DNA of 64,000 bases from an uncultured Collinsella sp. (GCA_902470805.1 CABRHX010000007.1:1-64000); one strand, 5' to 3'. Shown: positions 53,007 to 62,041, counted from the stretch's first letter. Program-made: numbers and translations. The notes: generated by a model not told the origin, from the letters alone.

Positions 53007-53861
53007 TTAGTTGGCGGGCTGGAAGAAGGCTACTGCTACGGCGCCGGGGCCAACGTGGGTACCGATGGTGGCGCCGATGGTGTGAACGGGCAACTCGCCC
53101 TCGGTGTGGCCAGCCCACAGTGCAGCGCTGTCCTCGATATACTTCTTGAGCACCGCATCCGAAAGACCCGTATAGCCGAGCGCCAGCGGCATGGAAAAGT
53201 CGATGCCGCCCGCCTTTTCGACCTTTTGGTTCAGCAGGTTGCGGCCGTTCTTGGAACCGCGCGCCTTGCCCAGCTGCACGATCAGACCGTCCTCGACAGC
53301 CACCACAGGCTTTACGTTGAGCAGCGTGCCCACGGCGCCGGCCGCAGCAGACAGACGACCGCCACGCACCAGGTACTCCAGCGTCTCGAGCAGGCCGATA
53401 ACCACCACACGGTCGCGCACGGCCTCGACAGCCGCCGCGATCTGAGATGCACTGCGGCCCTCGTCCACCAAGCGCAGCGCATACTCGACCAGGACGCGCT
53501 CGCCCAGGGTGACGTTGTTGCTGTCTACCACGAACACGTCGCCACCTGGCGCCTCGGCAAGTGCGATACGGGCACTCTGATTGGTGCCTGATAGCTTAGC
53601 GCCCACGGTAATAATCACAGCCTCATCGCCGGCTTCACGAACCTTGGCAATCGCCTGCGAAAACGCGTACGGGTTGACCTGGCCGGTCTTGGGCAGCTCA
53701 TCGCGCTCCACGAGCATCTCGTAAAAGCGCTGGTGATCGATATCGACGCCATCCATGTACACATCGGTGCCAAAGGTGACGGACAGCGGCAAAACGTCCA
53801 GTGCCGGGTGCTCCGCCGGCGACATATCGCTCGCGGAATCGGTAATAATGCGGACGGACAT
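53007..53861 (-). CDS. DegV family fatty-acid-binding protein
   Basis: ATG 53861 (284 residues) with AAAGGA upstream. DegV motifs: VRIITDSASDMSPAE, VLPLSVTFG, PKTGQVNPYAFSQAI (fatty acid carboxylate pocket), VITVGAKLSGTNQSARIA, LLETLEYLVRGGRLS and IGATIGTHVGPGAVAVAFF. DegV (FakB-like) proteins hold a fatty acid for phosphorylation by FakA; no fakA is in this window. The gene begins 119 bases after a MarR gene on the same strand and may be controlled by it. Confidence 0.93.
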   Translation of the reverse strand: MSVRIITDSASDMSPAEHPALDVLPLSVTFGTDVYMDGVDIDHQRFYEMLVERDELPKTGQVNPYAFSQAIAKVREAGDEAVIITVGAKLSGTNQSARIALAEAPGGDVFVVDSNNVTLGERVLVEYALRLVDEGRSASQIAAAVEAVRDRVVVIGLLETLEYLVRGGRLSAAAGAVGTLLNVKPVVAVEDGLIVQLGKARGSKNGRNLLNQKVEKAGGIDFSMPLALGYTGLSDAVLKKYIEDSAALWAGHTEGELPVHTIGATIGTHVGPGAVAVAFFQPAN

Positions 53862-53980
53862 AGCGAATCCTTTCTTGCGCAGGTCTCGCGCAGGGAATTT
53901 TGACAGCAAGGCCCCGGCACGGTATACGCGCTCAAACAGGACTATGCAGTTGTTAATTGGAAGCAAATGCCTTGGCGGCC

Positions 53981-54430
53981 CTACAGCTCGCGCAGGGTGT
54001 TGAGAATCGTGCGCAGCGATGCGTACATCTGCTCGCGCTGCTCCACGCCCATGGTCTTTCCGGTGGTATCGAGCACTTCGCGAATGATGCGATCGGCTTC
54101 ATTCATGCTCTCGCCGCCCAGCGTGGTCAGGCGAACCGGGGCACGGTACTTGACGGCAGCATCGCCCGAGTCGTCGACCTCGACGTAGCCGCCCTCCTCC
54201 AGGTGAGCCAGCGTACGCGAAACGGCAGCGCGGGTCACGCCGGCCATGCGGGCGAGGTCGGCACCGGTCAGGCCGTCCTTGCTGCGCTCCAGATAGTACA
54301 GGCACATGACGTCGGAGCCCTTGAGGCCCAGCCTTGCGCCCTCGGACGTCTTGATGCGCTGGATCTCCTTGTAGAGGCCGCTAATCAGTCCGACAAAGTC
54401 CTCAAAACGTGTCTCGTCGTTCTGCTGCAT
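53981..54430 (-). CDS. MarR-family transcriptional regulator
   Basis: 149 residues from ATG 54430. Winged helix-turn-helix: GLTGADLARMAGVTRAAVSRTLAHLEEGGYVEVD, then the wing KYRAPVRLTTLG, with dimerisation helices at both ends (EQREQMYASLRTILNTLREL). Such proteins sense small phenolic or lipid ligands. In several Firmicutes a MarR protein controls fatty-acid genes, so the adjacent degV is a reasonable target, but no operator is evident. A palindrome lies upstream. Confidence 0.9.
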   Translation of the reverse strand: MQQNDETRFEDFVGLISGLYKEIQRIKTSEGARLGLKGSDVMCLYYLERSKDGLTGADLARMAGVTRAAVSRTLAHLEEGGYVEVDDSGDAAVKYRAPVRLTTLGGESMNEADRIIREVLDTTGKTMGVEQREQMYASLRTILNTLREL

Positions 54431-54536
54431 GTGAGACGACCGCCTTTCGCTTGCATGATGCTAACGGGTAAACATCTTAGCCGTACCGAGGAGTCCTCCA
54501 TACCCAGATATCCCATTTGTTAACCCATCAACATAA

Positions 54537-54576
54537 AAACCACCACAAAGGTGCCTGTCCCCCTTTGTGGTGGTTT
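54537..54576. repeat. GGGGACAGG palindrome, copy 5 (inverted)
   Basis: AAACCACCACAAAGG and complement around GTGCCTGTCCCC. Lies between the MarR start and the stop of the B3/4 gene. Confidence 0.92.
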
Positions 54577-54602
54577 ACGACGAACGCGGGCCGCAGGAAT
54601 TC

Positions 54603-55322
54603 CTACAGCTCCACGCACGGATTCTCGTGCGTCACCAGCGTCTTGACGACAACTGTGGCGCCAAGATAACGCTCAAGCAACTCAGCAAGGCGATCGATTG
54701 CGGCCTGGCAATCCCCCATCCGCTCGGGCTCCACGCACTCAATCGCCAGGAAAGCGTCCGCCGAATCGTCGGACAGCGCCGTGCGAACGCCGTCGCGCCA
54801 GTTCCAGCAACGGCACACAGCACCCGCGTCATCGATATAGGCAAGCTCACCGGGCAGCGTCGGATCATCCGTCTCCTCGCCAAGCGGCAAGAACGCGTCG
54901 CCGCCGTCAGTCACCGCCAGGCGCAGATTGCCCTCAATAGCATGCAAATCCTCACCGCCAACGGGCAACGCATAAGTCAACGAAATCGTGTTGTAGATAT
55001 CCACCGCCGGCGTGATGTGGCCGACCGGCTTGCCTTTGAGCACGCGCTTGAGCAGGTTCTCAACTGAGCAACGCGCGCCCTTTTTAGTCTTGAACAGCCG
55101 GTACGCGTCACGCCAAGCCTTAACCGGCGCATTCTCGCTGATAGTATCGCTGGTCAGATGACGCTCCGCGTCGATATTGGCGCGGTCGAGCAACGCCGCA
55201 ATCGCATCCACGTCCTCCTGGGAAATCTGAGCCGCGGGCTTCATGCCCTTCACGACCACAACGCCGATAGCCGCCTGCGGAAACAGCTCCCAAAACGAAT
55301 TCTCGGCAACAAAGCTCTTCAT
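54603..55322 (-). CDS. Stand-alone B3/4 domain protein
   Basis: ATG 55322 (239 residues) with GGGAGAG five bases upstream. The centre and C-terminus match the B3/4 (PheT-type) fold: FKTKKGARCSVENLLKRVLKGKPVGHITPAVDIYN, then LPVGGEDLHAIEGNLRLAVTDGGDAFLPLG and AYIDDAGAVCRCWNWRDG. In phenylalanyl-tRNA synthetase this domain takes part in editing; free-standing versions are common in gut bacteria and may clear misacylated tRNA or bind nucleotides, but function is not established. Bracketed by two palindromes. Confidence 0.82.
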   Translation of the reverse strand: MKSFVAENSFWELFPQAAIGVVVVKGMKPAAQISQEDVDAIAALLDRANIDAERHLTSDTISENAPVKAWRDAYRLFKTKKGARCSVENLLKRVLKGKPVGHITPAVDIYNTISLTYALPVGGEDLHAIEGNLRLAVTDGGDAFLPLGEETDDPTLPGELAYIDDAGAVCRCWNWRDGVRTALSDDSADAFLAIECVEPERMGDCQAAIDRLAELLERYLGATVVVKTLVTHENPCVEL

Positions 55323-55493
55323 ACGCTCTCCCTTCATTGTGCGCCCGATCCCGGACACCCAAACAAAAAGCGCCCTTACAACGGCCACCTTCAAAGTCCT
55401 ACGGTGCCGTCACAAGAGCGCTTACGCTGCCCCCATCCGGAGAAGGGGGCGATATGTCAGGCGTATTGTAACCCGAGTTATCCGCTCGAGCAA

Positions 55494-55530
55494 AACCACC
55501 ACAAAGGTGCCTGTCCCCTTTGTGGTGGTT
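55494..55530. repeat. GGGGACAGG palindrome, copy 6 (inverted)
   Basis: AACCACCACAAAGG and complement around TGCCTGTCCC. The right end overlaps the stop codon of pckA, so it probably terminates that gene. Confidence 0.92.
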
Positions 55531-57199
55531 ACAGGCGGAGTCCCAGCAGGCCGCGGCCGCGATGACGGGCCTCGGCGGACACCTGGGCGTGCGGGCCGGC
55601 GGCTTTGACGGACTCGGGCAGGTGCGAGTACTTCTTCTCGAAGTTCTCCTCGAACATCACGGCCAGGTTGTGTGCAGCCTCGTCGTAACGAGCGGTGCTC
55701 TGCCAGTACTGGCGCGGCACCAGGATGCCGTCGGGCACACCGTGGCACGTTGTGGGAATGTCGACGTTAAAGATGTCGTCGTGCACGAACTCGCTGTCCT
55801 CGATGGTACCGTCGAGGGCGCGCGCGACCAGCGAGCGCGTGTAGGCAAGCTCGATGCGATGGCCCACGCCGTAGCCGCCGCCGATCCAGCCGGTGTTGAC
55901 CAGGTACACACGCGTGCGGCCGTCGGCAATGCGCTCGCCGAGCATCTTGGCGTAAACCATGGGGTCGAGTGGCATAAACGGCTCGCCGAACAGCGAAGAG
56001 AACGTGGGTGTGGGCTCGGTGACGCCGACCTCGGTGCCGGGAATCTTAGCCGTAAAGCCCGTCACAAAGTGGTACATGGCGGCGTCGGCCGTCAGACGCG
56101 AGATGGGCGGCAGCACGCCAAAAGCGTCGCAAGTCAGGAACAGCACGACACTCGGAGTGGTGCCCATGCCCTTAGTCCACGCGTTAGGAATGTGCTCCAC
56201 GGGATAGGCCACGCGCGTGTTGTGCGTAATCGAGATGTCATCGTAGTTGGGCTTGCGGTTCTCGTCGAGCACCACGTTTTCGCAGATCGCGCCAAAGCGG
56301 ACAGCGTTGAAGATCTCGGGCTCGTGAAAGGCGTCCAGGCCCTCGCATTTGGCGTAGCAGCCACCCTCGATGTTAAAGATGCCCATGTCGGACCACCCGT
56401 GCTCGTCGTCGCCGATCAGTAGGCGCGTGGGATTGGTCGAAAGCGTGGTCTTGCCGGTGCCGGACAGGCCAAAGAACACGGCGGTCTCGTGCGTGACGGG
56501 ATCCATGCTGGCCGAGCAGTGCATGGGCAGCACGTCGTCCTCGACGGGAAGCAGATAGTTCATGACACTGAAGATGGACTTTTTGATTTCGCCGGAGTAG
56601 CCGGTACCCGCGACCAAAATCACGCGCTCCTGGAAGTTGATGACCACGGCGGCGCTGGAGTTGAGGCCCTTGATGGCAGGATCGCACTGGTAACCGGGCG
56701 CTGCGAGCACGCAGAAGTCGGGCTCGCCGGTGCGCGCGATTTCGCGGGCGAGCGGACGGGCGAGCATTTGCTTAATGAAGAGTGCCTGGCTGGCACGCTC
56801 GCAGGCAACAAGCAGGCGACGCGTGTGGTTGCGGTCAGCGCCCGCCATGCCGCGCGTGACGAACACGTCGCGCTCGTTGAGATAGTCGACGATGCCGGCC
56901 TTGATGGCCTCATAGCTCTCGACGGACAGTGGGCGGTTGACCGCACCCCAGGCGATCTTGTCGTGAACATCGGGGGTGTCAACGATAAAACGATCGTTGG
57001 GCGAACGACCAGTGCGCTCCCCCGTCTCGATCACGAGCGCGCCATTAGAAGCCATACGGCCCTCTTTGCGACGAATAGCGTGCTCGACAAGCTCTGCCGC
57101 CGGCAGGTCCACCAGCAGACGGGGTTGATTCTCGGCGGGATCTTCAACGAGCGTAATACCAAAGTTGGACAGAACTTCTGCAGGGGTAACACCAGGCAT
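55529..57199 (-). CDS. pckA: Phosphoenolpyruvate carboxykinase (ATP)
   Basis: ATG 57199 (556 residues) with AAGGAGG upstream. ATP-type PEPCK motifs: RTGRSPNDRFIV, YSGEIKKSIFSVMNYLLP, P-loop FFGLSGTGKTTLS, LIGDDEHGWSD with metal-binding Asp, and NTGWIGGGYGVGHRI. It interconverts oxaloacetate and PEP; in gut anaerobes it often runs towards oxaloacetate and saves ATP during fermentation to succinate. A palindrome overlaps the stop. The leader (57200-57480) holds a 48-base dispersed repeat and a long inverted repeat. Confidence 0.96.
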   Translation of the reverse strand: MPGVTPAEVLSNFGITLVEDPAENQPRLLVDLPAAELVEHAIRRKEGRMASNGALVIETGERTGRSPNDRFIVDTPDVHDKIAWGAVNRPLSVESYEAIKAGIVDYLNERDVFVTRGMAGADRNHTRRLLVACERASQALFIKQMLARPLAREIARTGEPDFCVLAAPGYQCDPAIKGLNSSAAVVINFQERVILVAGTGYSGEIKKSIFSVMNYLLPVEDDVLPMHCSASMDPVTHETAVFFGLSGTGKTTLSTNPTRLLIGDDEHGWSDMGIFNIEGGCYAKCEGLDAFHEPEIFNAVRFGAICENVVLDENRKPNYDDISITHNTRVAYPVEHIPNAWTKGMGTTPSVVLFLTCDAFGVLPPISRLTADAAMYHFVTGFTAKIPGTEVGVTEPTPTFSSLFGEPFMPLDPMVYAKMLGERIADGRTRVYLVNTGWIGGGYGVGHRIELAYTRSLVARALDGTIEDSEFVHDDIFNVDIPTTCHGVPDGILVPRQYWQSTARYDEAAHNLAVMFEENFEKKYSHLPESVKAAGPHAQVSAEARHRGRGLLGLRL

Positions 57200-57339
57200 G
57201 GGGCCTCCTTTAAAAACGCGACACGTGGACGCGACGCGCACTTTACTCACGTAAAGCCCGTTGTACCCGATATGCAAAAACGTTTTTGCGGCAAGGGCGG
57301 CAAGCCCGCCCAACGGTCAAAAATCGCAGGCAAGCGGCC

Positions 57340-57387
57340 TAGTCATTGGGGACGTTTTTAAACGCCTAGTCATTGGGAACACTCTTG
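57340..57387 (-). repeat. Dispersed 48-base repeat upstream of pckA
   Basis: TAGTCATTGGGGACGTT, TTTAAACGCCTAG and TCATTGGGAACACTCTTG; about 85% identical to 38069-38117 and at a similar distance 5' of a minus-strand gene. Confidence 0.7.
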
Positions 57388-57418
57388 AACAGGCAACATT
57401 CAAGGAGCGCCCCCGGAT

Positions 57419-57478
57419 GCCGGCACTTAGGGACGTTCCCAAAGTGCCGGCACATAAGGAACGTCCCTAAGTGCCGAC
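57419..57478. repeat. 60-base inverted repeat with GGGACGTTCC arms
   Basis: A 21-base arm starting GCCGGCACTTAGGGACG (57419-57439) is complementary to 57458-57478 with one mismatch; the loop itself contains the palindrome GTGCCGGCAC. It touches the stop codon of the lactate permease gene and may terminate it. Confidence 0.85.
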
Positions 57479-59049
57479 TACAGCGGCAGGTTTTGGCCGA
57501 GCATGGCTATGGCGCTCATCAGGACCAGCATGCCGGCAGCGTAGGGCAGCACCGCGCCCAGGAGTTCGGCATCCTTACCGCGCACGTGCACGGCGGCAAG
57601 ACCAATGGCGAGGGTCTGCGGCGAGATCATCTTACCAGCGGCGACGCCCAGGGCGTTCAATGCGACCATCCAGTAGTCGCTCACACCCAGCGCAGTGGCG
57701 GCCTGGCTCTGAATGGGGCCAAACAGCATGCCCGAAGATGTGCCCGAACCGGTCACGAACGCACCGACCGCACCGATCCACGGAGCCAGAATCGGGTACA
57801 GGCCGCCGGCGACCGCAATGCAAAACGCACTGATCGACGAAATCATGCCGGCATAGCCCATCACCTTGGCGCAGCCCAGTACCGAAAGCATCGTGATCAC
57901 CGTCGGCGTCATCTGCTTCACAGTCGCGACCAGCACCTCGCCCATCATGCGCGGCGAAGCGCCCTGAATGGCACCGCCGACAAACGCCGCCAGGAAAATC
58001 CAGACGCCTGGCGTGTTGATCCACGAAAACGTAAGCGTACCGGGATTCTCACCGCAATACACCTGCACGTGGCTCGCAAACGGCGCGAGCGCAGCATGCA
58101 CGGCGGGTACCAGGTTAGACGTGCCCAGCAGCAACACAAAGATCAGGATGAAGCACGACCAGGCCGAAAGCGCCGACTTAACGGTGAGCTTCTCCCCCGC
58201 CTCGATATTCATGTGAAAGCGTGCGTCCAGATGCCCCGACTTCTCGGCACGCATGGCAAGCGCAGCTGTCAGCGCGAGCGAAACGATGGATCCTACGACC
58301 ACGGCCAGCTCGGGGCCCACAAACATGGCAACGACCAGAGCCGCGCCGACAAACGACACGCCGGAGAGCAACGCCACGCCGGCAACACCGTGCAGACGCT
58401 CGCCCACACTCGCGGCATTGCCCTGGTCATCGGCAACACGGCCCGCAACCAGCACAATAAATAGCGGCATCACCACAAAGAACGGTGCGAGCTGCACCAG
58501 CTGAACGGTCGCTAGGTGAAGGGAATCCAAACCCACCAGGTCGGCAACGGACACCGTGGGGATGCCGATGGAGCCGTAGGGCGTGGGCACGCCGTTGGCC
58601 AGCAGGCAGATGAGCACGGCAGGCACGGCCTCAAAGCCCAGGCCCGCGAGCATGCCGGCGGGAATGGCGACAGCGGTACCGAAGCCGGCCATGCCCTCCA
58701 TAAAGCCACCGAAGCACCAAGCCACGAGCAGCGCCAGCAGACGGCGGTCGCTGCTGATGGAGGTGATCATGCTGCCGATCACGTCCATGGCGCCCGTACG
58801 AACGCACAGGTTATACGTGAACACCGCGGCGATGATCACCAGGACGATGGGCCACAGAGCCATCAAAAAACCTTCGAGCGAGGCGGTCGCGATCTGCGCT
58901 GCCGGCAGGTGCCACCATGCGAAGGCAAGCAAGCACGAAAGGACAAACGATCCGATAGCGGCCTTCCAAGCTGGCCATTTAAAGCACAGCAGCATCACGA
59001 CCAGCCAAATAATCGGCACAAGAGCCAGTAAGAATGCGGCGACGTCCAT
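57478..59049 (-). CDS. L-lactate permease
   Basis: 523 residues from ATG 59049 with AAGGAG nine bases upstream. About 13 membrane segments. LctP family blocks: SLEGFLMALWPIVLVIIAAV, FGGFMEGMAGFGTAVAIPAG and the substrate-region ANGVPTPYGSIGIPT, then GAVGAFVTGSGTSSGMLFG. Proton-coupled uptake of lactate (or glycolate). No lactate dehydrogenase gene is adjacent. pckA is next on the same strand, but 279 bases and two repeats intervene. Confidence 0.93.
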   Translation of the reverse strand: MDVAAFLLALVPIIWLVVMLLCFKWPAWKAAIGSFVLSCLLAFAWWHLPAAQIATASLEGFLMALWPIVLVIIAAVFTYNLCVRTGAMDVIGSMITSISSDRRLLALLVAWCFGGFMEGMAGFGTAVAIPAGMLAGLGFEAVPAVLICLLANGVPTPYGSIGIPTVSVADLVGLDSLHLATVQLVQLAPFFVVMPLFIVLVAGRVADDQGNAASVGERLHGVAGVALLSGVSFVGAALVVAMFVGPELAVVVGSIVSLALTAALAMRAEKSGHLDARFHMNIEAGEKLTVKSALSAWSCFILIFVLLLGTSNLVPAVHAALAPFASHVQVYCGENPGTLTFSWINTPGVWIFLAAFVGGAIQGASPRMMGEVLVATVKQMTPTVITMLSVLGCAKVMGYAGMISSISAFCIAVAGGLYPILAPWIGAVGAFVTGSGTSSGMLFGPIQSQAATALGVSDYWMVALNALGVAAGKMISPQTLAIGLAAVHVRGKDAELLGAVLPYAAGMLVLMSAIAMLGQNLPL

Positions 59050-59229
59050 AGGTAGAAGCTCCTTGGTACCGCGTGGGCGGCATCGGGGGTGTCACAAAAC
59101 TTCAACAGGATACCGCACGTTTACCGACAAATTACAGCCGCCCGCCGAAATTATTGAACAATCCGTTCAAAAACACGAGCGAACACCGTCGCGTCTATAC
59201 TAAAGCGCAGCAATAGAAAGGACTCCGCT

Positions 59230-60810
59230 TTGAGCATCACGCCCCTCGATAGCATTCGCCGCGCCATCGCCCGCCGCAACGGCGTCTCCAACCCCGCTGC
59301 ATCGAGAGACGGCGCCGCGAAGGCCCAAGGCGGCCGCATCGAGAACGGCCTCTTCCCTGCCTCGCACACTGCCGAGGAACTCGCACGCATCCAAGAGCTG
59401 AGTCAGCGCAACGCCGGCGGGCCCGATAGCAGCCAAGCCACACGTCGCCGGCGCGAACGCGATCGCAAGCCCGGCCCCGTCCGCCGCATGGTCAACGCTT
59501 GGTGGAACCGTCTGCTCGGCGCCGTCTACGGCGGCGGCTTCTCCATGCAGGAAGCGGAATACGAGGAGCACGCCACCAGTCGCGACTATCTTTGGAACAC
59601 CCTGGGCACCGCCGTATGGGGCATGGCGTTTCCGCTGCTCACCATTGTGTCGACGCAGCTCGTGGGCGCCGAGGAGGCCGGCAAGTTCTCCATCGCCTTT
59701 GTTACCGGCACGCTCATCATGATCGCGTGCAACTACGGCGTGCGCAACTTTCAGGTCTCGGACATCGACGAAAAAACCTCCTTCGCCTCCTACCAGCTCA
59801 ATCGTTGGATCTGCGGAGCGCTCGCCCTAGGCTGCGGCCTCATGTATAGCAGCGCCCGCGGCTATGACGCGCAGATGGCGACGATCGGCCTGGGCGTCTA
59901 CCTCTATAAGGTGATTGACGGCATCGCCGACGTGTACGAGGGCCGCCTGCAGCAGGCCGACAAGCTCTATTTGGCCGGCATGAGTCAAACGCTGCGCTCC
60001 GCCGGCGTCATCGCGGTCTTTAGCGTGGCACTGTTCCTCACGCGCAGCATGCCTATCGCGGCCATGGCCATGGGTGTCACCGCCATCGCCTCGCTCGTGC
60101 TGGTCACCGCCCCGCTCGCCCTGCTCGAAACCGAAAAATCACGCCGCATGAGTCTGCGCGAGGTCGGCCACCTGTTTATCCAGTGCGCCCCGCTCTTTGG
60201 TGCGCTGTTCCTGTTCAACCTTATCGAGAGCATGCCCAAGTTCGTGATGGAGGGCACGCTGGCCTATAAGTATCAGCTGTACTTTAATGCCCTGTTCTTT
60301 CCGGCGCAGGCTATTTTGCTGAGCATTGGATTTATCTATAAACCGCAGCTCCTGCGTCTGTCGAGCATTTGGGCGAATCCACGCAAGCGCCGCCGTTTTG
60401 ACTTGATTATTATTGCCGTTATGGCGCTGATCGTGGTCATTACCGGAGCGTGCGCCGCATTTATGGCAGGCCCCGGCATCCCCATCATGAGCTTTATGTA
60501 CGGCCTCAACTTTGAGCGCTACCGCACGTTGGCGCTGCTAATGGTTGTCGCCGGCGGCATCACCGCGGCAATCGACTTTATCTACGCCATCATCACGGTG
60601 TTGCGCCACGCCGGCGACGTCACCAAGATCTACCTGATCTGCTTCGCCGTAAGCGTGGTGCTGCCGGTGATCCTGATTAAGCTGCTGGGTATGATGGGCG
60701 CTGTGGCGAGCTACCTAGCCATCATGGCCCTACTCCTGGTGCTACTGATTATCGAGTACGCCCACATCCGCCAACGCATCGAACGCGACCGCAATCCATA
60801 CGGCGCCTAA
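59230..60810 (+). CDS. Oligosaccharide flippase (MOP/Wzx-like) with basic N-terminal extension
   Basis: TTG start at 59230 (526 residues) with AAAGGA upstream. The first ~100 residues are hydrophilic, Arg-rich and probably cytoplasmic (RRRRERDRKPGPVRR). From about residue 118 there are 12-14 membrane segments in the polysaccharide-export pattern: DYLWNTLGTAVWGMAFPLLTIVSTQLVGAEEAG, FVTGTLIMIACNYGVRNFQ, and a C-terminal HIRQRIERD. Expected to flip a lipid-linked oligosaccharide across the membrane. The GTs at 6.6-14.7 kb and the WecA/TagO-like enzyme at 49.8 kb could make its substrate. Other members transport other lipids, so the substrate is inferred. Confidence 0.82.
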   Translation: MSITPLDSIRRAIARRNGVSNPAASRDGAAKAQGGRIENGLFPASHTAEELARIQELSQRNAGGPDSSQATRRRRERDRKPGPVRRMVNAWWNRLLGAVYGGGFSMQEAEYEEHATSRDYLWNTLGTAVWGMAFPLLTIVSTQLVGAEEAGKFSIAFVTGTLIMIACNYGVRNFQVSDIDEKTSFASYQLNRWICGALALGCGLMYSSARGYDAQMATIGLGVYLYKVIDGIADVYEGRLQQADKLYLAGMSQTLRSAGVIAVFSVALFLTRSMPIAAMAMGVTAIASLVLVTAPLALLETEKSRRMSLREVGHLFIQCAPLFGALFLFNLIESMPKFVMEGTLAYKYQLYFNALFFPAQAILLSIGFIYKPQLLRLSSIWANPRKRRRFDLIIIAVMALIVVITGACAAFMAGPGIPIMSFMYGLNFERYRTLALLMVVAGGITAAIDFIYAIITVLRHAGDVTKIYLICFAVSVVLPVILIKLLGMMGAVASYLAIMALLLVLLIIEYAHIRQRIERDRNPYGA

Positions 60811-61201
60811 TTAGCTGCCCCCCCGGTCACCGGAATTTGCGATGGAATCACCCCGGCTGGGGTCTCGTTGCGGACAATATGCATCACGCAAAACTAAGTG
60901 AGTAGACTTTTACCGAATCCCCGACCACACCGACAAAGCACAAGTCTGTGACCTGCGGCTTTATTGAGGCAAATATGATGGGTGCTCGGCATTTCCAAAA
61001 AAGTCTACTCACTTAGCCAGCGGGCAGCCAAAAAAGAACCGCCGCGACGTCGTTTGACTCCGTTGCGACGGTTTTTCGAGCATTTTCGCGCTGCCGAGGA
61101 CGCAGACGCTCCTCATTTCTGCGCTTACCGAGCAAGAAGGCGCTACTCTCCGAAAGCAGTCAAAAAAAGCCCCGTCCGTAATTAGCTACCCTTTGCACCG
61201 A
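60811..61201. other. Repeat-bearing spacer between flippase and phosphatase genes
   Basis: Gene-free, convergent. Holds the 123-base inverted-repeat element (60894-61016), then a 61036-61075 imperfect hairpin (AACCGCCGCGAC / GTTGCGACGGTT with TTTTT) that may terminate plus-strand transcripts. Confidence 0.6.
60894..61016. repeat. 123-base inverted-repeat element related to 38151-38300
   Basis: Terminal 18-base arms CTAAGTGAGTAGACTTTT and complement match perfectly. The inside, read in reverse, contains ATAAAGCCGCAGGTCACAG and CGGTGTGGTCGG, parallel to ACTAAAACCGCAGGT and CGGCGTGGTTGG of the other element. Arm sequences differ between the two copies although pairing is kept. Confidence 0.75.
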
Positions 61202-62041
61202 TTATTCGCCCGGGTTGATGTTCGCGTAGAATTCCGCACCATCATCCAGGCGCAAGATGCCCACGCGGCCGAACTCGGAGCCGGTGGCGGCGGCGCAGTC
61301 GATGTCGATGCGATCGGGCACGTCGGCGGTGTCCTCGCCGCCCAGGCGCACAATCTGTCCGCGGCCCGATTCCTCATCGAGTCCCGCCAGGCCGCCCACT
61401 TCGCAATAACGCCCAAGCGACACCGTTGGCGTATGGCCGCTCACCACGACCGGACCCTTGCCCTCGGAAGAAAGCAGCCCCGTCGGCGCATCCCAATAGC
61501 CATGGCGAATCCACAGCAGGTCATCGGACGACTGCACGGCAAGCATCTGCTTCAGCAGTTCGCAATCGGCGCCAACCGCTCCGGCACCATCGGCACAGTC
61601 AACCCCATGTTCAAGCAAAAACGCCCGCACCGCCTCGGTCTTGATGCCGGCATGTACCAGCAGGTACGGGCGCTCGCCAGTCTCGACCACCGCGTAGAGC
61701 GGCAACGTCGCCATCCAACGCACGAGCTCCTCGTACGCCTCAAATTCCATATCGTTGAGCTGCTGACGGGTAGTCCAACCGCCGTTGATATCCCAGGTCT
61801 CGGCATCGAGCGGATCCTGGCCAATGATGGCATCGAGCATGATCTGCTCGTGGTTGCCCTTGAGCACGCGGGCGTTGGGTAGCGAGCGCACGAGCTTAAT
61901 AACGCCAACTGGATCGGGCCCGCGATCAATCATGTCTCCCAGCACGTACAGTGTATCGTCGGACGCCAGCGAAATCTTGGACAGGGCCTCGTCAAGCGCA
62001 CGCACGTGCCCGTGAGCATCGGATGTCACATAGATCGCCAT
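61202..62041 (-). CDS. Metallophosphoesterase, PP2A/Ap4A-phosphatase (PrpE) type
   Basis: 279 residues from ATG 62041 with AGAGAGG upstream. Phosphoesterase signature: TSDAHGHVRALDEAL, LYVLGDMIDRGPDPVGVIKLV, LKGNHEQIMLDAI, YLLVHAGIK and VVSGHTPT, supplying the metal-binding Asp, His and Asn ligands. Family members dephosphorylate proteins or split symmetrical dinucleoside tetraphosphates; which applies cannot be told. Monocistronic; converges with the flippase gene. Confidence 0.9.
   Translation of the reverse strand: MAIYVTSDAHGHVRALDEALSKISLASDDTLYVLGDMIDRGPDPVGVIKLVRSLPNARVLKGNHEQIMLDAIIGQDPLDAETWDINGGWTTRQQLNDMEFEAYEELVRWMATLPLYAVVETGERPYLLVHAGIKTEAVRAFLLEHGVDCADGAGAVGADCELLKQMLAVQSSDDLLWIRHGYWDAPTGLLSSEGKGPVVVSGHTPTVSLGRYCEVGGLAGLDEESGRGQIVRLGGEDTADVPDRIDIDCAAATGSEFGRVGILRLDDGAEFYANINPGE

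Noticed and set aside
59066..59080. TGGTACCGCG string resembling a T-box antiterminator
   Set aside because: No Stem I or specifier loop, the surrounding genes are lactate permease and a flippase, and the match is short.
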